A stretch of 64,000 nt of DNA, taken from contig DCFW01000040.1 of the NCBI GenBank assembly GCA_002315435.1, positions 62,001 to 126,000 of the forward strand, in the 5' to 3' direction. Each line of letters starts with the position of its first letter. Position 1 is the first letter of the stretch. Source of the DNA: Bacteroidales bacterium UBA1794 (GTDB lineage: Bacteria; Bacteroidota; Bacteroidia; Bacteroidales; Bacteroidaceae). The notes beneath the pieces are model-generated. The model searched no databases and had not been told where the DNA came from. It was given only the letters and a program-made list of their open reading frames with translations. Of the stretch, positions 25,070 to 33,494 are shown one piece after another. The position numbers and the translations under genes are program-made.

Positions 25070-25606
25070 ATGGAAAATTTGGAGGAAAGACTGCGAAAAA
25101 GTCTTAATAGGAAACGTATTGATTTAATCATTGATTCATTGAAAGGAGAGCCGGATTCCTTTTCGTTATTGTATTCGTTGATAGATAGTTCTGATAGTAA
25201 AATAAGTTGGAGGGCAGCATGGGTCTGTGAAAAGCTTTGTGTTAGCAGACCGGATTATTTTATTCCGCTTCAAGACAATATGATGGATAAAGTATTGAAT
25301 GAAGATACGTGCATGGGAACTCGTCGTCAATTGCTGTCTATTTTTAATTGTCTTCCAATACGTAGTCCCTTGCGAGTAGATTTCCTGAACTTTTGTTTAG
25401 ATCATTGTTTTGATCCCGCGTATCCAAATGCAGTGCAATCACTTTGTCTTAAGTTATCATTTAAAATGTGCCGGACTCATAAAGATTTACTATCGGAGTT
25501 TAAATCGATTCTTGAAAATACTGATCTGGAATTGTTCGCTTCTTCAGTAAAAGCAGTTGCAAAGAATACAAGGAAAGCTATTCCCAAAATAAAGTTCATC
25601 GATTAA
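25070..25606 (+). CDS. HEAT/ARM-repeat-like hypothetical protein
   Basis: A 178-residue, all-helical, cytoplasmic-looking protein. Repeating helical pairs such as SDSKISWRAAWVCEKLCVSR and RRQLLSIFNCLPIRSPLR resemble armadillo/HEAT units, and similar proteins of this size occur across Bacteroides as conserved hypotheticals. There is no signal peptide. It lies alone between a divergent GNAT gene and the LiaF-like locus. A scaffold role is possible, but no partner is indicated. Confidence 0.65.
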   Translation: MENLEERLRKSLNRKRIDLIIDSLKGEPDSFSLLYSLIDSSDSKISWRAAWVCEKLCVSRPDYFIPLQDNMMDKVLNEDTCMGTRRQLLSIFNCLPIRSPLRVDFLNFCLDHCFDPAYPNAVQSLCLKLSFKMCRTHKDLLSEFKSILENTDLELFASSVKAVAKNTRKAIPKIKFID

Positions 25607-25706
25607 TAAATGTGTATACCGGTATTATATGTATGGTTCACCGAAGAGCTATTGTTATAACGTACCTTATACTATTACATTTGTGTACGAAATAAATAAA
25701 AAAGTT

Positions 25707-25874
25707 ATGAAGATGAAAGATCAAGATTCCATGAATTTAGTATGGAAAAGATTAGCTATTTTGATAGGTGTGTCATATCTTCTGTTCAATATTTGTGTTA
25801 TATTGTCTAATGCAAATTCGATGCCTGCAATATGGCGACTTGTGAATGTAAGAAGTTTGATGCATTTCATGTAA
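25707..25874 (+). pseudogene. Short remnant resembling the start of the LiaF-like gene
   Basis: A 55-residue frame starting at ATG 25707, with one hydrophobic segment LAILIGVSYLLFNICVIL. This closely resembles LIVLIGICYLLFNIGVLP at the start of the LiaF-like protein 125 bases downstream. After that segment the frame diverges and ends. It looks like a tandem duplicate cut short by deletion or frameshift, though a genuine one-helix peptide is possible. A longer frame from 25629 lacks a better start. Confidence 0.45.
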
Positions 25875-25966
25875 CTTGCTATAATCAATGGTTGTGCTGA
25901 ATCTACTTTACCGGTAAGGTTCTATGCATTCACCGATTTATAGTTGTATTATGCATTTGAGTTATT

Positions 25967-25974
25967 TATCTTTG
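25967..25974 (+). promoter_or_regulatory. Promoter box of the LiaF/LytTR operon
   Basis: TATCTTTG matches TAnnTTTG and lies 24 bases before the ATG at 25999. Confidence 0.5.
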
Positions 25975-25998
25975 TACATATAATTAATAAAAATAAGA

Positions 25999-26763
25999 AT
26001 GGAGAATCGATTATTACGTAAGCTCTTTTGGGGCGGATTAATTGTTTTGATAGGCATATGCTATCTATTATTTAATATAGGTGTTTTGCCTGTAGCATGG
26101 AAGCCCATTGTACTTTCATGGGAAATGTTATTGATTGTTTTGGGATGTGGATGGATCATTGCTCGTCATTACTTTTGGGGAGCAGCGGTTGCAGCCGTTG
26201 GTGCGATTTCTTTATTGCCTCAATTATCCGTAGTAATGGGGTTCAAGTATTCCGAAGAGATGTTTAATGCTATTTTGTGGCCGGTGATTATCATCTTGGT
26301 AGGAATATTGGTTATCAGTCATTCATTCTTTCCTCATCACCATCATTGCCACCACCATCATCATCATAACAAACATTGGGATGATTTCATGGATATGCAC
26401 CAACAGTACAATCATGAAACTTATGGTGCTGATGGGAGAATAAAATATGATTATGTGCTGAATGGTACTGAGGAGATCTTCTTGGGTACAGAGTTTCGTG
26501 GAGGCGAAATAAACACAGTTCTTGGTGGAGTGAAATTAGATTTACGTAGAACTTCTTTGGCAGAAGGAGATGTTGTCTTGAATTTAAAAGGAGTTTGTGG
26601 CGGAGTGACTTTATTTATTCCAAAGGATTGGCCTGTTGAACTTCATACACATTCTGTTTTGAGTGGATTTGAAGATAAACGTGGAACGAATGGTGTCTAC
26701 GTTGACAGAAAGCTTATCATTATTGTAGATACGGTTTTGTCAGGAGGCGAAATCAGATGTTAA
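25999..26763 (+). CDS. LiaF-like membrane protein with His-rich linker
   Basis: A 254-residue protein with four transmembrane helices in residues 8-110 (DUF5668-type bundle), a Cys/His-rich linker near 112-128 (HHHHCHHHHHHNKH) that could bind metal, and a cytoplasmic LiaF/DUF2154-type beta-helical domain (about 150-254) with GGEINTVLGGVKLDLRRTSL and SGFEDKRG. In Gram-positive bacteria LiaF restrains an envelope-stress kinase; here the partner is the LytTR protein encoded next, with which it overlaps by 7 bases. Function in Bacteroidales is not established. Confidence 0.8.
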   Translation: MENRLLRKLFWGGLIVLIGICYLLFNIGVLPVAWKPIVLSWEMLLIVLGCGWIIARHYFWGAAVAAVGAISLLPQLSVVMGFKYSEEMFNAILWPVIIILVGILVISHSFFPHHHHCHHHHHHNKHWDDFMDMHQQYNHETYGADGRIKYDYVLNGTEEIFLGTEFRGGEINTVLGGVKLDLRRTSLAEGDVVLNLKGVCGGVTLFIPKDWPVELHTHSVLSGFEDKRGTNGVYVDRKLIIIVDTVLSGGEIRC

Positions 26764-27554
26764 GCAGTCCGATCATAGCAGATGTATATATTCGGCGAAG
26801 TACTATCTTTTTATGTGTTTTGATAGGAATGGCTTATAGTTTCTCTTTCGGCCTGTCAGAACATGCGGATGTCGCAAGTATGTTTATTGACGGATTAGGA
26901 TCGACTGTGATTTTCTTTATTGAATCGGTATTATTGTGGAATATCTTTACTTATAGCCTTCCTAGAGATGCTACCGCTTATCAATCATTCATCTTTTATA
27001 TACTGTATTGCGTGGTTGGAGTGATAGTGGCTGTTGGGGTAGAACTGTTATTGATCTATTTGTTTTTTAGAGTGGAGTTTAGCTCTTTTGGATATACACT
27101 GCCGGCAAGAGTTTTATGTTTGATTTTCTTGTATTGCGTATATTGTTCTTATTATCAAAAGAATAAACCGGAGGAAGACTTGGATGATGAATCGGATATC
27201 GTACAAGAAGAAACGAAACCTGAAAATATAATAGAACGAATAACAGTAAGAGTAGGACAAAAGATAAAAGTGATACCTGTTGAAGATTTAATATGCATTA
27301 AAGCTGAAGATGACTATGTATCTTTAGTTACGGCAGAAGGACATTGGTTGAAGGATGAAACCATGAAGTCCTATGAAGCCCAACTTCCGCCTGATAAATT
27401 TGTTAGGGTACACAGGTCATATATTGTGAACATAAGTAAGATATCAAAGATAGAGCGATATGGACAGAAACAATTGTTGCAGCTTACTTCCGGTGAATGT
27501 CTGCGCATAAGTGTCAACGGTTATAAAGTCTTACGTGAGAAATTAAACTTGTAA
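26757..27554 (+). CDS. Membrane-anchored LytTR regulator
   Basis: A 265-residue one-component-type regulator. Residues 15-145 hold four hydrophobic segments (for example FIFYILYCVVGVIVAVGVEL); an acidic linker of about 25 residues follows; residues 165-265 form a LytTR DNA-binding domain with IKAEDDYVSLVTAEG and KFVRVHRSYIVNISKISKIE. There is no receiver domain, so it is not a classical response regulator. The start lies inside the 3' end of the LiaF-like gene, so the two proteins are co-made and probably form a membrane signal device that the LiaF-like domain inhibits. Confidence 0.82.
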   Translation: MLSSPIIADVYIRRSTIFLCVLIGMAYSFSFGLSEHADVASMFIDGLGSTVIFFIESVLLWNIFTYSLPRDATAYQSFIFYILYCVVGVIVAVGVELLLIYLFFRVEFSSFGYTLPARVLCLIFLYCVYCSYYQKNKPEEDLDDESDIVQEETKPENIIERITVRVGQKIKVIPVEDLICIKAEDDYVSLVTAEGHWLKDETMKSYEAQLPPDKFVRVHRSYIVNISKISKIERYGQKQLLQLTSGECLRISVNGYKVLREKLNL

Positions 27555-27576
27555 TGTCTCTGAGATTTATAAAATA

Positions 27577-28860
27577 ATGAAAGAAGAAAATAGAAGGTAT
27601 AAAGTTGAATTCTTGGATATGGTTCAATTGATGTTTGGTACATTTAAATATAACGATCATCAACTTCATTTTGTGGTAGATTTTGATACTCATATCAATG
27701 AAAAGATCTTTAAAACAGCTATGGACTTGTCTGCACGAATAATGCCAATAATTAAATGTCAATATGTAAAAGCTTTCCCGACTCCCTATTGGAAACGGTG
27801 TGATTTGTCTGCAGAAGATCTAGTTACAGTAATAATGACTGATCGGATAGAAGAAGAAAAGCCGAAATATATTGTTCAAAAGACGAATGAAGAAAAAGGG
27901 CCACAAATAAAAGCAACAATCTTAAGAAGTAAATCATGCGATTCTCTTTGTATCACGATGAATCATATGCTTTGTGATGCCGCAGGATTCAAACAATATC
28001 TATACGAAATGAGCGACATTTACTCCCATCTTGAAAAAGATCCAACATATATGCCTCCTGCTTTAGAACGATCTCGAAGCATGTCTCAGGTTTTTAAACA
28101 CATTTCTCTTTGGGATAAGATGAAGATATTCTATTCAGTCATAACGAAAAAGGAAAAGAAAGATGATCTCTCTTTTTCTTTTGAAGGGGATGAAGACAGA
28201 CCTTTTATCATCACACATTCTCTCTCTCAAAATAGGTTTTTACAAATCAAGGAATATGTAAATGAGGAGCAAGCTACTATAAATGATGCCCTGTTTGCCG
28301 CCTTTATAAGAGCTATTCAGAAGAAGTTTCACAAAAACGCAATAACGTTGCCTTGTCCGGTAGACTTACGGAAATATATTCCCAATAAAGGGAATGAAGG
28401 TATATGCAACCTCGTTTCTTTTATTACTTGTGATATTAGCGAAATAGGGAGTACTTATAAGGAAACTCTTGATAAGGTAAGAAAAACGATGAATAAACAA
28501 AAAAGAGAGTTTACCTGTCTAGGCGGGGTCATGGCCGGACATTTGTTATATGAATTATTTCCTTATCCAATGGCTAAGAAGATAATAATGAAATCGTTTA
28601 GCAATCCGCCACTTTCGCTTACTAACATAGGTATTATTGACCATAACAAACTTCAATTTGAAGGAGTGAACGCCACCTCTTCTTATATGACAGGTTCCAT
28701 TAAATATAAACCCTATTTCCAAATAGGAGTAACTACATTTAAGCAATGCATGACTTTGACCGTGAATTTCCATGGTACGCCTAATGACGAACAAGAGATA
28801 AAGGATTTTCTACAACTCATGGATGAAGAATTACCAGGAACAACTTTTAGCAAAAAATAG
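27577..28860 (+). CDS. Condensation-fold acyltransferase-like protein
   Basis: A 427-residue protein of the chloramphenicol-acetyltransferase/condensation superfamily, as in alcohol acetyltransferases, PapA proteins and NRPS C-domains. The catalytic HxxxD motif is present as NHMLCDAAGF near residues 129-138 (His130, Asp134). The second half shows the family's latch-like region with LPCPVDLRKYIPNKGNEG (about 256-273). No carrier-protein or adenylation domain is linked, so it is a stand-alone enzyme that transfers an acyl group to an unknown alcohol or amine. It follows the LytTR gene by 22 bases and may share its transcript. Confidence 0.72.
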   Translation: MKEENRRYKVEFLDMVQLMFGTFKYNDHQLHFVVDFDTHINEKIFKTAMDLSARIMPIIKCQYVKAFPTPYWKRCDLSAEDLVTVIMTDRIEEEKPKYIVQKTNEEKGPQIKATILRSKSCDSLCITMNHMLCDAAGFKQYLYEMSDIYSHLEKDPTYMPPALERSRSMSQVFKHISLWDKMKIFYSVITKKEKKDDLSFSFEGDEDRPFIITHSLSQNRFLQIKEYVNEEQATINDALFAAFIRAIQKKFHKNAITLPCPVDLRKYIPNKGNEGICNLVSFITCDISEIGSTYKETLDKVRKTMNKQKREFTCLGGVMAGHLLYELFPYPMAKKIIMKSFSNPPLSLTNIGIIDHNKLQFEGVNATSSYMTGSIKYKPYFQIGVTTFKQCMTLTVNFHGTPNDEQEIKDFLQLMDEELPGTTFSKK

Positions 28861-28950
28861 TCATTCAAGTTGAGAACTATTGTATATATGCTGTGTTATA
28901 GATAAAGAGAGCATTGAATAAATACAAAGCTTTGTAACTTAAGAAAATGA

Positions 28951-29490
28951 ATGAATATGAAGAAAGTACTTTTTATACTATCGCTTCTGTTGTGCCAAAT
29001 CATTGTGGCTCAAGAAAAGACATTATACGATTTCACGGTCAAAGATATTGACGGCAAAGAGTTTAATATGTCGCAACTAAAAGGCAAGAAGGTTTTGATT
29101 GTGAATGTCGCTTCCAAATGTGGGTTTACACCACAGTACAAGGAATTGGAGTCACTGTACCAGGAATATAAAGACAAAAACTTTATTATCATCGGTTTCC
29201 CTGCAAACAATTTCTTACATCAAGAGCCCGGAACAAATGATCAAATAAAAGCCTTTTGTACATTGAATTATGGAGTATCCTTTCCGATGATGAGTAAAAT
29301 ATCCGTCAAGGGAAAAGACATCGCTCCTATTTATAAATGGCTTACAATGAAGTCTGAGAATGGGAAGTTTGATGCACCTGTTAAGTGGAACTTTCAAAAG
29401 TTCATGATTGATGAAGAAGGACGGTTGGTAGATTTTGTTCCAACCAGACAATCTCCTCGGTGTGACAAGATTATTAATTGGCTGAAATAA
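28951..29490 (+). CDS. Glutathione-peroxidase-family protein with signal peptide
   Basis: A 179-residue thioredoxin-fold peroxidase. Residues 1-21 form a signal peptide ending IIVAQ, so it acts in the periplasm. The peroxidatic Cys lies in NVASKCGFTPQY (about residues 51-62), and the family's late motif WNFQKFMIDEEGRL is present near 150. The usual Gln/Trp/Asn partners are visible. A Cys rather than selenocysteine is used, so the reductant is probably thioredoxin-like. A terminator follows at 29514-29556. Confidence 0.88.
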   Translation: MNMKKVLFILSLLLCQIIVAQEKTLYDFTVKDIDGKEFNMSQLKGKKVLIVNVASKCGFTPQYKELESLYQEYKDKNFIIIGFPANNFLHQEPGTNDQIKAFCTLNYGVSFPMMSKISVKGKDIAPIYKWLTMKSENGKFDAPVKWNFQKFMIDEEGRLVDFVPTRQSPRCDKIINWLK

Positions 29491-29513
29491 AATTGTATTA
29501 CAATAAATTGCGG

Positions 29514-29556
29514 TACGGTACAGAATAAGATCATTTATTTTGTACCGTATTTTTTC
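29514..29556 (+). terminator. Terminator after the peroxidase gene
   Basis: TACGGTACA (29514-29522) pairs with TGTACCGTA (29541-29549), extended by an inner A/T stem, and is followed by TTTTTT. Confidence 0.88.
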
Positions 29557-29581
29557 TTTTCAAATTCTAAGAAATATTTTG

Positions 29582-29589
29582 TAAGTTTG
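29582..29589 (+). promoter_or_regulatory. Promoter box of the B3/4-domain gene
   Basis: TAAGTTTG matches TAnnTTTG and lies 29 bases before the ATG at 29619. Confidence 0.5.
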
Positions 29590-29618
29590 TACGCAGATCA
29601 AACGAAAAAGCTACGAAG

Positions 29619-30314
29619 ATGAATATAATTGTATCAGAAGAAATTAAGACAGTTTGTCCTTTATTTGTGGGTGCAGCCGTGTTGGCAGATGTAAAAAACG
29701 CTCCTTATAATGAGGACCTTTGGAAAGAAATAAACGGATGGGCAGAGACTTACAAAGCTCAATATACAACAGAAACCATCAAACAAATATCAGCCATTAA
29801 AGCTACTCGTGATGTATATCGTGCTTGTGGAAAAGATCCCAGCAGATATAGACCGGCTTCGGAGGCTCTCATTCGTCGATTGCTACGAGGTATGGATCTT
29901 TACAAAATAGATGTGCTGGTTGACTTGATCAATTTGGCGAGCATTGCATACGGATATAGCATCGGAGGCTTTGATGCGAACAAGATCGTAGGCGACACGC
30001 TCACTCTAGGAGTAGGAAAAGACGGGGAACCTTACGAAGGAATTGGACGTGGAATCATTAACATTCATGGGTTACCTGTTTATCGCGATAGTGTAGGCGG
30101 TGTAGGCACTCCGACGAGTGATAATGAAAGAACAAAGATGGATCTCTCAACCACTAAGATTCTTGCTGTTGTCAACGGCTATGATGGTGACAAAAAAAAT
30201 GTGTTGGCAAATGCTTCTTACATTCAAGAGCTCTTGCGCAAATACACAGGATCAGACGGTGGGGAGATTATTCTTTTTCATAGTCATACACCAACTTTGA
30301 TATCTGGGCAATGA
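29619..30314 (+). CDS. Free-standing B3/4 domain protein
   Basis: A 231-residue protein made of one B3/4-type domain as found in the beta subunit of phenylalanyl-tRNA synthetase. Typical blocks are IKATRDVYRACGKDPSRYRPA (residues 62-82) and DLINLASIAYGYSIGGFDANKI. Free-standing forms exist in many bacteria, with a proposed but unproved role in editing or tRNA-related quality control. The full PheT with its own B3/4 domain is encoded at 61.5 kb, so this is a paralogous stand-alone copy. Its last 47 bases overlap the 3' end of the converging beta-lactamase gene. Confidence 0.8.
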   Translation: MNIIVSEEIKTVCPLFVGAAVLADVKNAPYNEDLWKEINGWAETYKAQYTTETIKQISAIKATRDVYRACGKDPSRYRPASEALIRRLLRGMDLYKIDVLVDLINLASIAYGYSIGGFDANKIVGDTLTLGVGKDGEPYEGIGRGIINIHGLPVYRDSVGGVGTPTSDNERTKMDLSTTKILAVVNGYDGDKKNVLANASYIQELLRKYTGSDGGEIILFHSHTPTLISGQ

Positions 30315-31158
30315 TCTGAGCATTTGTTTGATCATCTTCTTTGGAGTCTTTAACAAATACGGCGATGACGTAGAATCTCCCATTAGGAAGATAAACAAAA
30401 CCAAGGTCGTTGTCACCCGCTTTTAGTCCGGATTCATCTCTTGCAGCACTACCTGTTTTATGACCAACTATAATATCGTTAGGTAACAAGCCTTTTATTT
30501 TGTCGGTTCCGGTGGTTGTCTCTTTCATGATCTTTAGCAAATAGTCTTTGTATGAATCATCAAATAACTTGTTTAGGAGGAAGGATCTTAGAACCTGAGC
30601 TGTAGCCAACGGAGTGGACCAATTCTTATATAAGCATTGAGGATTGTCGTACATGTTTTGCTCGTTTACTTTGATAGCTATGTCTTTGAATCCTAACTTG
30701 TGAATGTAGTTATCCACCACTTGCGGACCGCCTACGTAGCGAAATAATATATCACATGCATTATTATCACTATATGAGATGCTATATTTAAGTACATCTT
30801 TGATTGGCAAGGAGAAACTTTTCTTATTGCCGTATTTTTGATACATGGGACTATATGTCTTGGGGAATAAATCACTTGGGCGGATTAATATTTCCGTATC
30901 AAGTGAAGTCTTCTTTTTATTCATTTTATTTAAGAGAGCCAATGCTTCATGAAACTTCATGACACTCATCATTGGGTAATGTATCCGGTTGTTGACTGTA
31001 ACCGTGTCACCTTGTTGATTGATGACACATACACCCACTTGAGCTTTCTTACCTTTTATTACAGCCTCAATCTGTGATCTTAATGTGGTTTGCGCTTGGC
31101 ACAACACCGGAAGCGCAAAGAAAAGAGAGGATACGATGTATTTATTTAAACGATTCAT
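30268..31158 (-). CDS. Class A beta-lactamase, CblA/CepA/CfxA-like
   Basis: A 296-residue periplasmic serine beta-lactamase. Class A landmarks in order: S-x-x-K as MMSVMKFHEA (Ser near residue 66), S-D-N as SYSDNNACD, and KTG as GHKTGSA. The whole sequence tracks the A2 group of Bacteroides cephalosporinases, with NNACDILF, YKNWSTP and KGLLPNDIIVGHKTGS very close to CblA as I recall it. I place the start at ATG 31158, which gives a signal peptide ending CQAQ, and a TATCTTTG box lies just upstream; longer frames run into the neighbouring gene. The C-terminus overlaps the B3/4 gene by 47 bases. Activity spectrum cannot be read from sequence. Confidence 0.88.
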   Translation of the reverse strand: MNRLNKYIVSSLFFALPVLCQAQTTLRSQIEAVIKGKKAQVGVCVINQQGDTVTVNNRIHYPMMSVMKFHEALALLNKMNKKKTSLDTEILIRPSDLFPKTYSPMYQKYGNKKSFSLPIKDVLKYSISYSDNNACDILFRYVGGPQVVDNYIHKLGFKDIAIKVNEQNMYDNPQCLYKNWSTPLATAQVLRSFLLNKLFDDSYKDYLLKIMKETTTGTDKIKGLLPNDIIVGHKTGSAARDESGLKAGDNDLGFVYLPNGRFYVIAVFVKDSKEDDQTNAQIIAQISKLVYDYEKE

Positions 31159-31180
31159 TGTCTTTATTCTTTTTACGTTG

Positions 31181-31188
31181 CAAAGATA
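31181..31188 (-). promoter_or_regulatory. Promoter box of the beta-lactamase gene
   Basis: CAAAGATA on the plus strand reads TATCTTTG on the minus strand, matching TAnnTTTG, 23 bases before the chosen start codon. It supports the short start and independent expression. Confidence 0.6.
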
Positions 31189-31211
31189 AAAAGTATAATT
31201 GAAAGGCGCTT

Positions 31212-31961
31212 TTATTTGTAGACCTTTGCTCTTTCCCAACCAAGAATACACGCTTTCTTAGGAGTTCCCCAATAGTAATTCCCTAGAATCCCCTCGCTGC
31301 GTACTACACGGTGACATGGAACGATAATAGCAATCGGGTTCTGTCCCACAGCAGTAGCAACAGCTCTTACAGCCTTCTCGTTATGGATGATACGTGCCAC
31401 ACTGCCGTATGTGGTGACGTGACCAAAAGGAATGAGTAATAAAGCTTGCCACACTTTAATTTGCAATTCAGATCCTCGCATGTGGATATCCGGCAGTTTG
31501 TTCTCGCTTGAGAATAAATTGTCAACGACTATCTTAGCCGCTTTATCATCACGAGTCAGATGTGACGGTTGCCATTGATCAACAACTCTTTTCAGGGCTT
31601 TGTCATGATCCTCATTGGAAAAAGAGAAGCAGCATACACCTTGGTGAGTACTGCCAACAATAATTTCACCAAAGGGAGATTGTGCAAACCCATAAGTGAT
31701 CTCACCGGTTTCAAATGCTTGTCTTCCTTTTTTTATCAGTTCAGTATATATTCTAATGTGAGGCAATGTCTCTTTTATAGTAAAGTTCTCTGAATCGTGT
31801 TTCAATGAGTTCACATCCAAAAGACTCATGAATTGTGTGAGATCGATACCAGCCCATTCCTTGAAGCTGGTGCTGATTCGAGGAGATTGATTCGGATAAA
31901 GTTTTTCTTTGTCGTTTAAAGACATTTCTACCGCAGTTTCTATTTGTTGGTATTTATTCAT
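31212..31961 (-). CDS. O6-alkylguanine-DNA alkyltransferase with half AraC domain
   Basis: A 249-residue suicide repair protein of the Ada/Ogt type that moves alkyl groups from guanine O6 to a Cys. The active-site block IIVPCHRVVRSEG is present near residues 211-223 (acceptor Cys215), preceded by the arginine-finger helix GSVARIIHNEKAVRAVATA. Residues 20-50 (ISTSFKEWAGIDLTQFM) match only the second half of an AraC-type HTH, as in the regulatory part of Ada; the first HTH and the metal-binding N-domain are missing. It lies upstream of the beta-lactamase gene on the same strand, which has its own promoter. Confidence 0.85.
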   Translation of the reverse strand: MNKYQQIETAVEMSLNDKEKLYPNQSPRISTSFKEWAGIDLTQFMSLLDVNSLKHDSENFTIKETLPHIRIYTELIKKGRQAFETGEITYGFAQSPFGEIIVGSTHQGVCCFSFSNEDHDKALKRVVDQWQPSHLTRDDKAAKIVVDNLFSSENKLPDIHMRGSELQIKVWQALLLIPFGHVTTYGSVARIIHNEKAVRAVATAVGQNPIAIIVPCHRVVRSEGILGNYYWGTPKKACILGWERAKVYK

Positions 31962-32044
31962 AATCTGAACGCATTTAATGGGTTACAAATTTAATAAAAA
32001 ACATGAATACAATATAATCATTTGCCCTGTTTTGTTTTATTGCG

Positions 32045-32052
32045 TACATTTG
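32045..32052 (+). promoter_or_regulatory. Promoter box of the NCS2 permease gene
   Basis: TACATTTG matches TAnnTTTG and lies 21 bases before the ATG at 32074. Confidence 0.5.
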
Positions 32053-32073
32053 CACGCGTAAAATATTGTTTGT

Positions 32074-33369
32074 ATGTTTAAGAAACTTGTTGGATTCGAT
32101 CCAAACACGACGAATGTCCGCACTGAGTTTATTGCCGGGCTTACTACTTTTCTAACAATGTGCTATATCTTAGCCGTGAATCCGGAGGTGCTGGGCACAA
32201 CAGGAATGGATAAAGGTGCTGTGTTCACAGCAACCGCTTTAGTGTCGGCCGTCGGCACTTTATTACTTGCCTTCATAGCCAAGATCCCTTTTGCACAAGC
32301 GCCTGCAATGGGATTGAATGCTTTCTTTGCCTTTACTCTTTGCCAAGCGATGGGTTTCACATGGCAAGCTGCTTTAACGGCTGTTTTTGCTGAGGGTATT
32401 ATATTTATCATACTCACCTTGTTGAACATTCGTGAGAAGATAGTTGATTGTATTCCGTTGAATTTACGTTATGCCATATCCGTAGGATTGGGGCTTTTCA
32501 TTGCTTTTATAGGCTTGAAGAATGGTAACATCGTTGTATCAGATCCATCTACTTTTATTAAGTTGGGATCCTTTACTCATATTTCCATTGTGGCAATTGT
32601 CGGCATTTTATTGAGCAGTATATTGATGAAATTACATGTGAAAGGTGCTCTCTTCATTAGTATCTTGGCATGTACGGTAATAGGTATTCCTTTAGGAGTG
32701 ACCACACTTCCCAAAGACTTTTCTATCATTTCAATGCCTCATTCTTTAGCACCGACTTTCTTGAAGTTTGATTTCAAGGCACTGCTCAATTGGAACATGC
32801 TCATCATTGTATTGCTCATGGTGTTTATGGATATGTTTGATACGATAGGTACGTTGGTAGGGGCAAGTGCTCAAGCCGGACTGATGGACAAAGATGGTAA
32901 AGTGCCGCATATGAAAGAAGCTTTGTTGAGTGATGCCATAGCAACGACAATGGCCGGAATGGTCGGCTCAAGCCCTATCTCTACTTACATTGAAAGTTCA
33001 GCAGGTATGGCCGAAGGTGGTCGCTCGGGCTTGACTTCCGTGGTGACCGGAGTATTGTTTTTGTTTGCATTATTCTTTTCTTCACTGTTCTTAATTGTGC
33101 CCAGTGCCGCAATCACCGGTGCATTAGTATCGGTAGGTGTGTTGATGATGGGCAGTGTACGTCATATTGAGTTAGATGATTTTGGAGAGGCTATGCCGGC
33201 ATTCATAACCATTATCATGATGCCTATGACCTATTCTATTGCAGAAGGTATTTCATTGGGATTGCTAAGTTATACGGTTATTAATCTCTTTACAGGAAAC
33301 TTTAGGAGAGTGAATATCACCTTGTATGTGCTTTCAATTCTTTTCGTGATACGGTATATTATAGATTAG
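32074..33369 (+). CDS. NCS2/AzgA-type purine permease
   Basis: A 431-residue inner-membrane transporter with twelve or more hydrophobic segments. AzgA/PbuG-subfamily signatures include the early TEFIAGLTTFLTMCYILAVN (residues 17-36), APAMGLNAFFAFTLC (about 75-89), FMDMFDTIGTLVG (about 250-262) and SSPISTYIESSAG (about 298-310). Such permeases take up hypoxanthine, guanine or adenine with protons. It is a single gene with its own promoter. No purine riboswitch was recognised upstream. Confidence 0.88.
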   Translation: MFKKLVGFDPNTTNVRTEFIAGLTTFLTMCYILAVNPEVLGTTGMDKGAVFTATALVSAVGTLLLAFIAKIPFAQAPAMGLNAFFAFTLCQAMGFTWQAALTAVFAEGIIFIILTLLNIREKIVDCIPLNLRYAISVGLGLFIAFIGLKNGNIVVSDPSTFIKLGSFTHISIVAIVGILLSSILMKLHVKGALFISILACTVIGIPLGVTTLPKDFSIISMPHSLAPTFLKFDFKALLNWNMLIIVLLMVFMDMFDTIGTLVGASAQAGLMDKDGKVPHMKEALLSDAIATTMAGMVGSSPISTYIESSAGMAEGGRSGLTSVVTGVLFLFALFFSSLFLIVPSAAITGALVSVGVLMMGSVRHIELDDFGEAMPAFITIIMMPMTYSIAEGISLGLLSYTVINLFTGNFRRVNITLYVLSILFVIRYIID

Positions 33370-33394
33370 CATGAGGTGGTTTATAAAAGGACAT

Positions 33395-33494
33395 AAAAAA
33401 AGGAGCAACGCCTTGCTCCAACCTTTGTTAACCTTAAATCTAATACTATGAAAAACACAGTTGCAAAGGTAACCCCTTTTTTCTGTTTAGCAAG
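33395..33494 (-). ncRNA. Candidate small RNA, about 60-70 nt, with promoter and terminator
   Basis: On the minus strand a complete small transcription unit is visible. A TACCTTTG box (33464-33471) has a CTTG -33 element exactly 19 bases upstream (33491-33494), and a terminator follows: a 7-bp GGAGCAA/TTGCTCC stem (33402-33419) followed by seven T. The predicted transcript starts near 33458, ends near 33395, and has no start codon. The plus strand of the same stretch could encode a 26-residue peptide from 33449, which I judge less likely. The segment resembles an intergenic element I associate with several Bacteroides genomes, from memory. Confidence 0.5.

Noticed and set aside
26331..26380. 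His-rich run in the LiaF-like protein considered as a frameshift or sequencing artefact
   Set aside because: The frame continues without break into a well-formed C-terminal domain, and the codons mix CAC and CAT.
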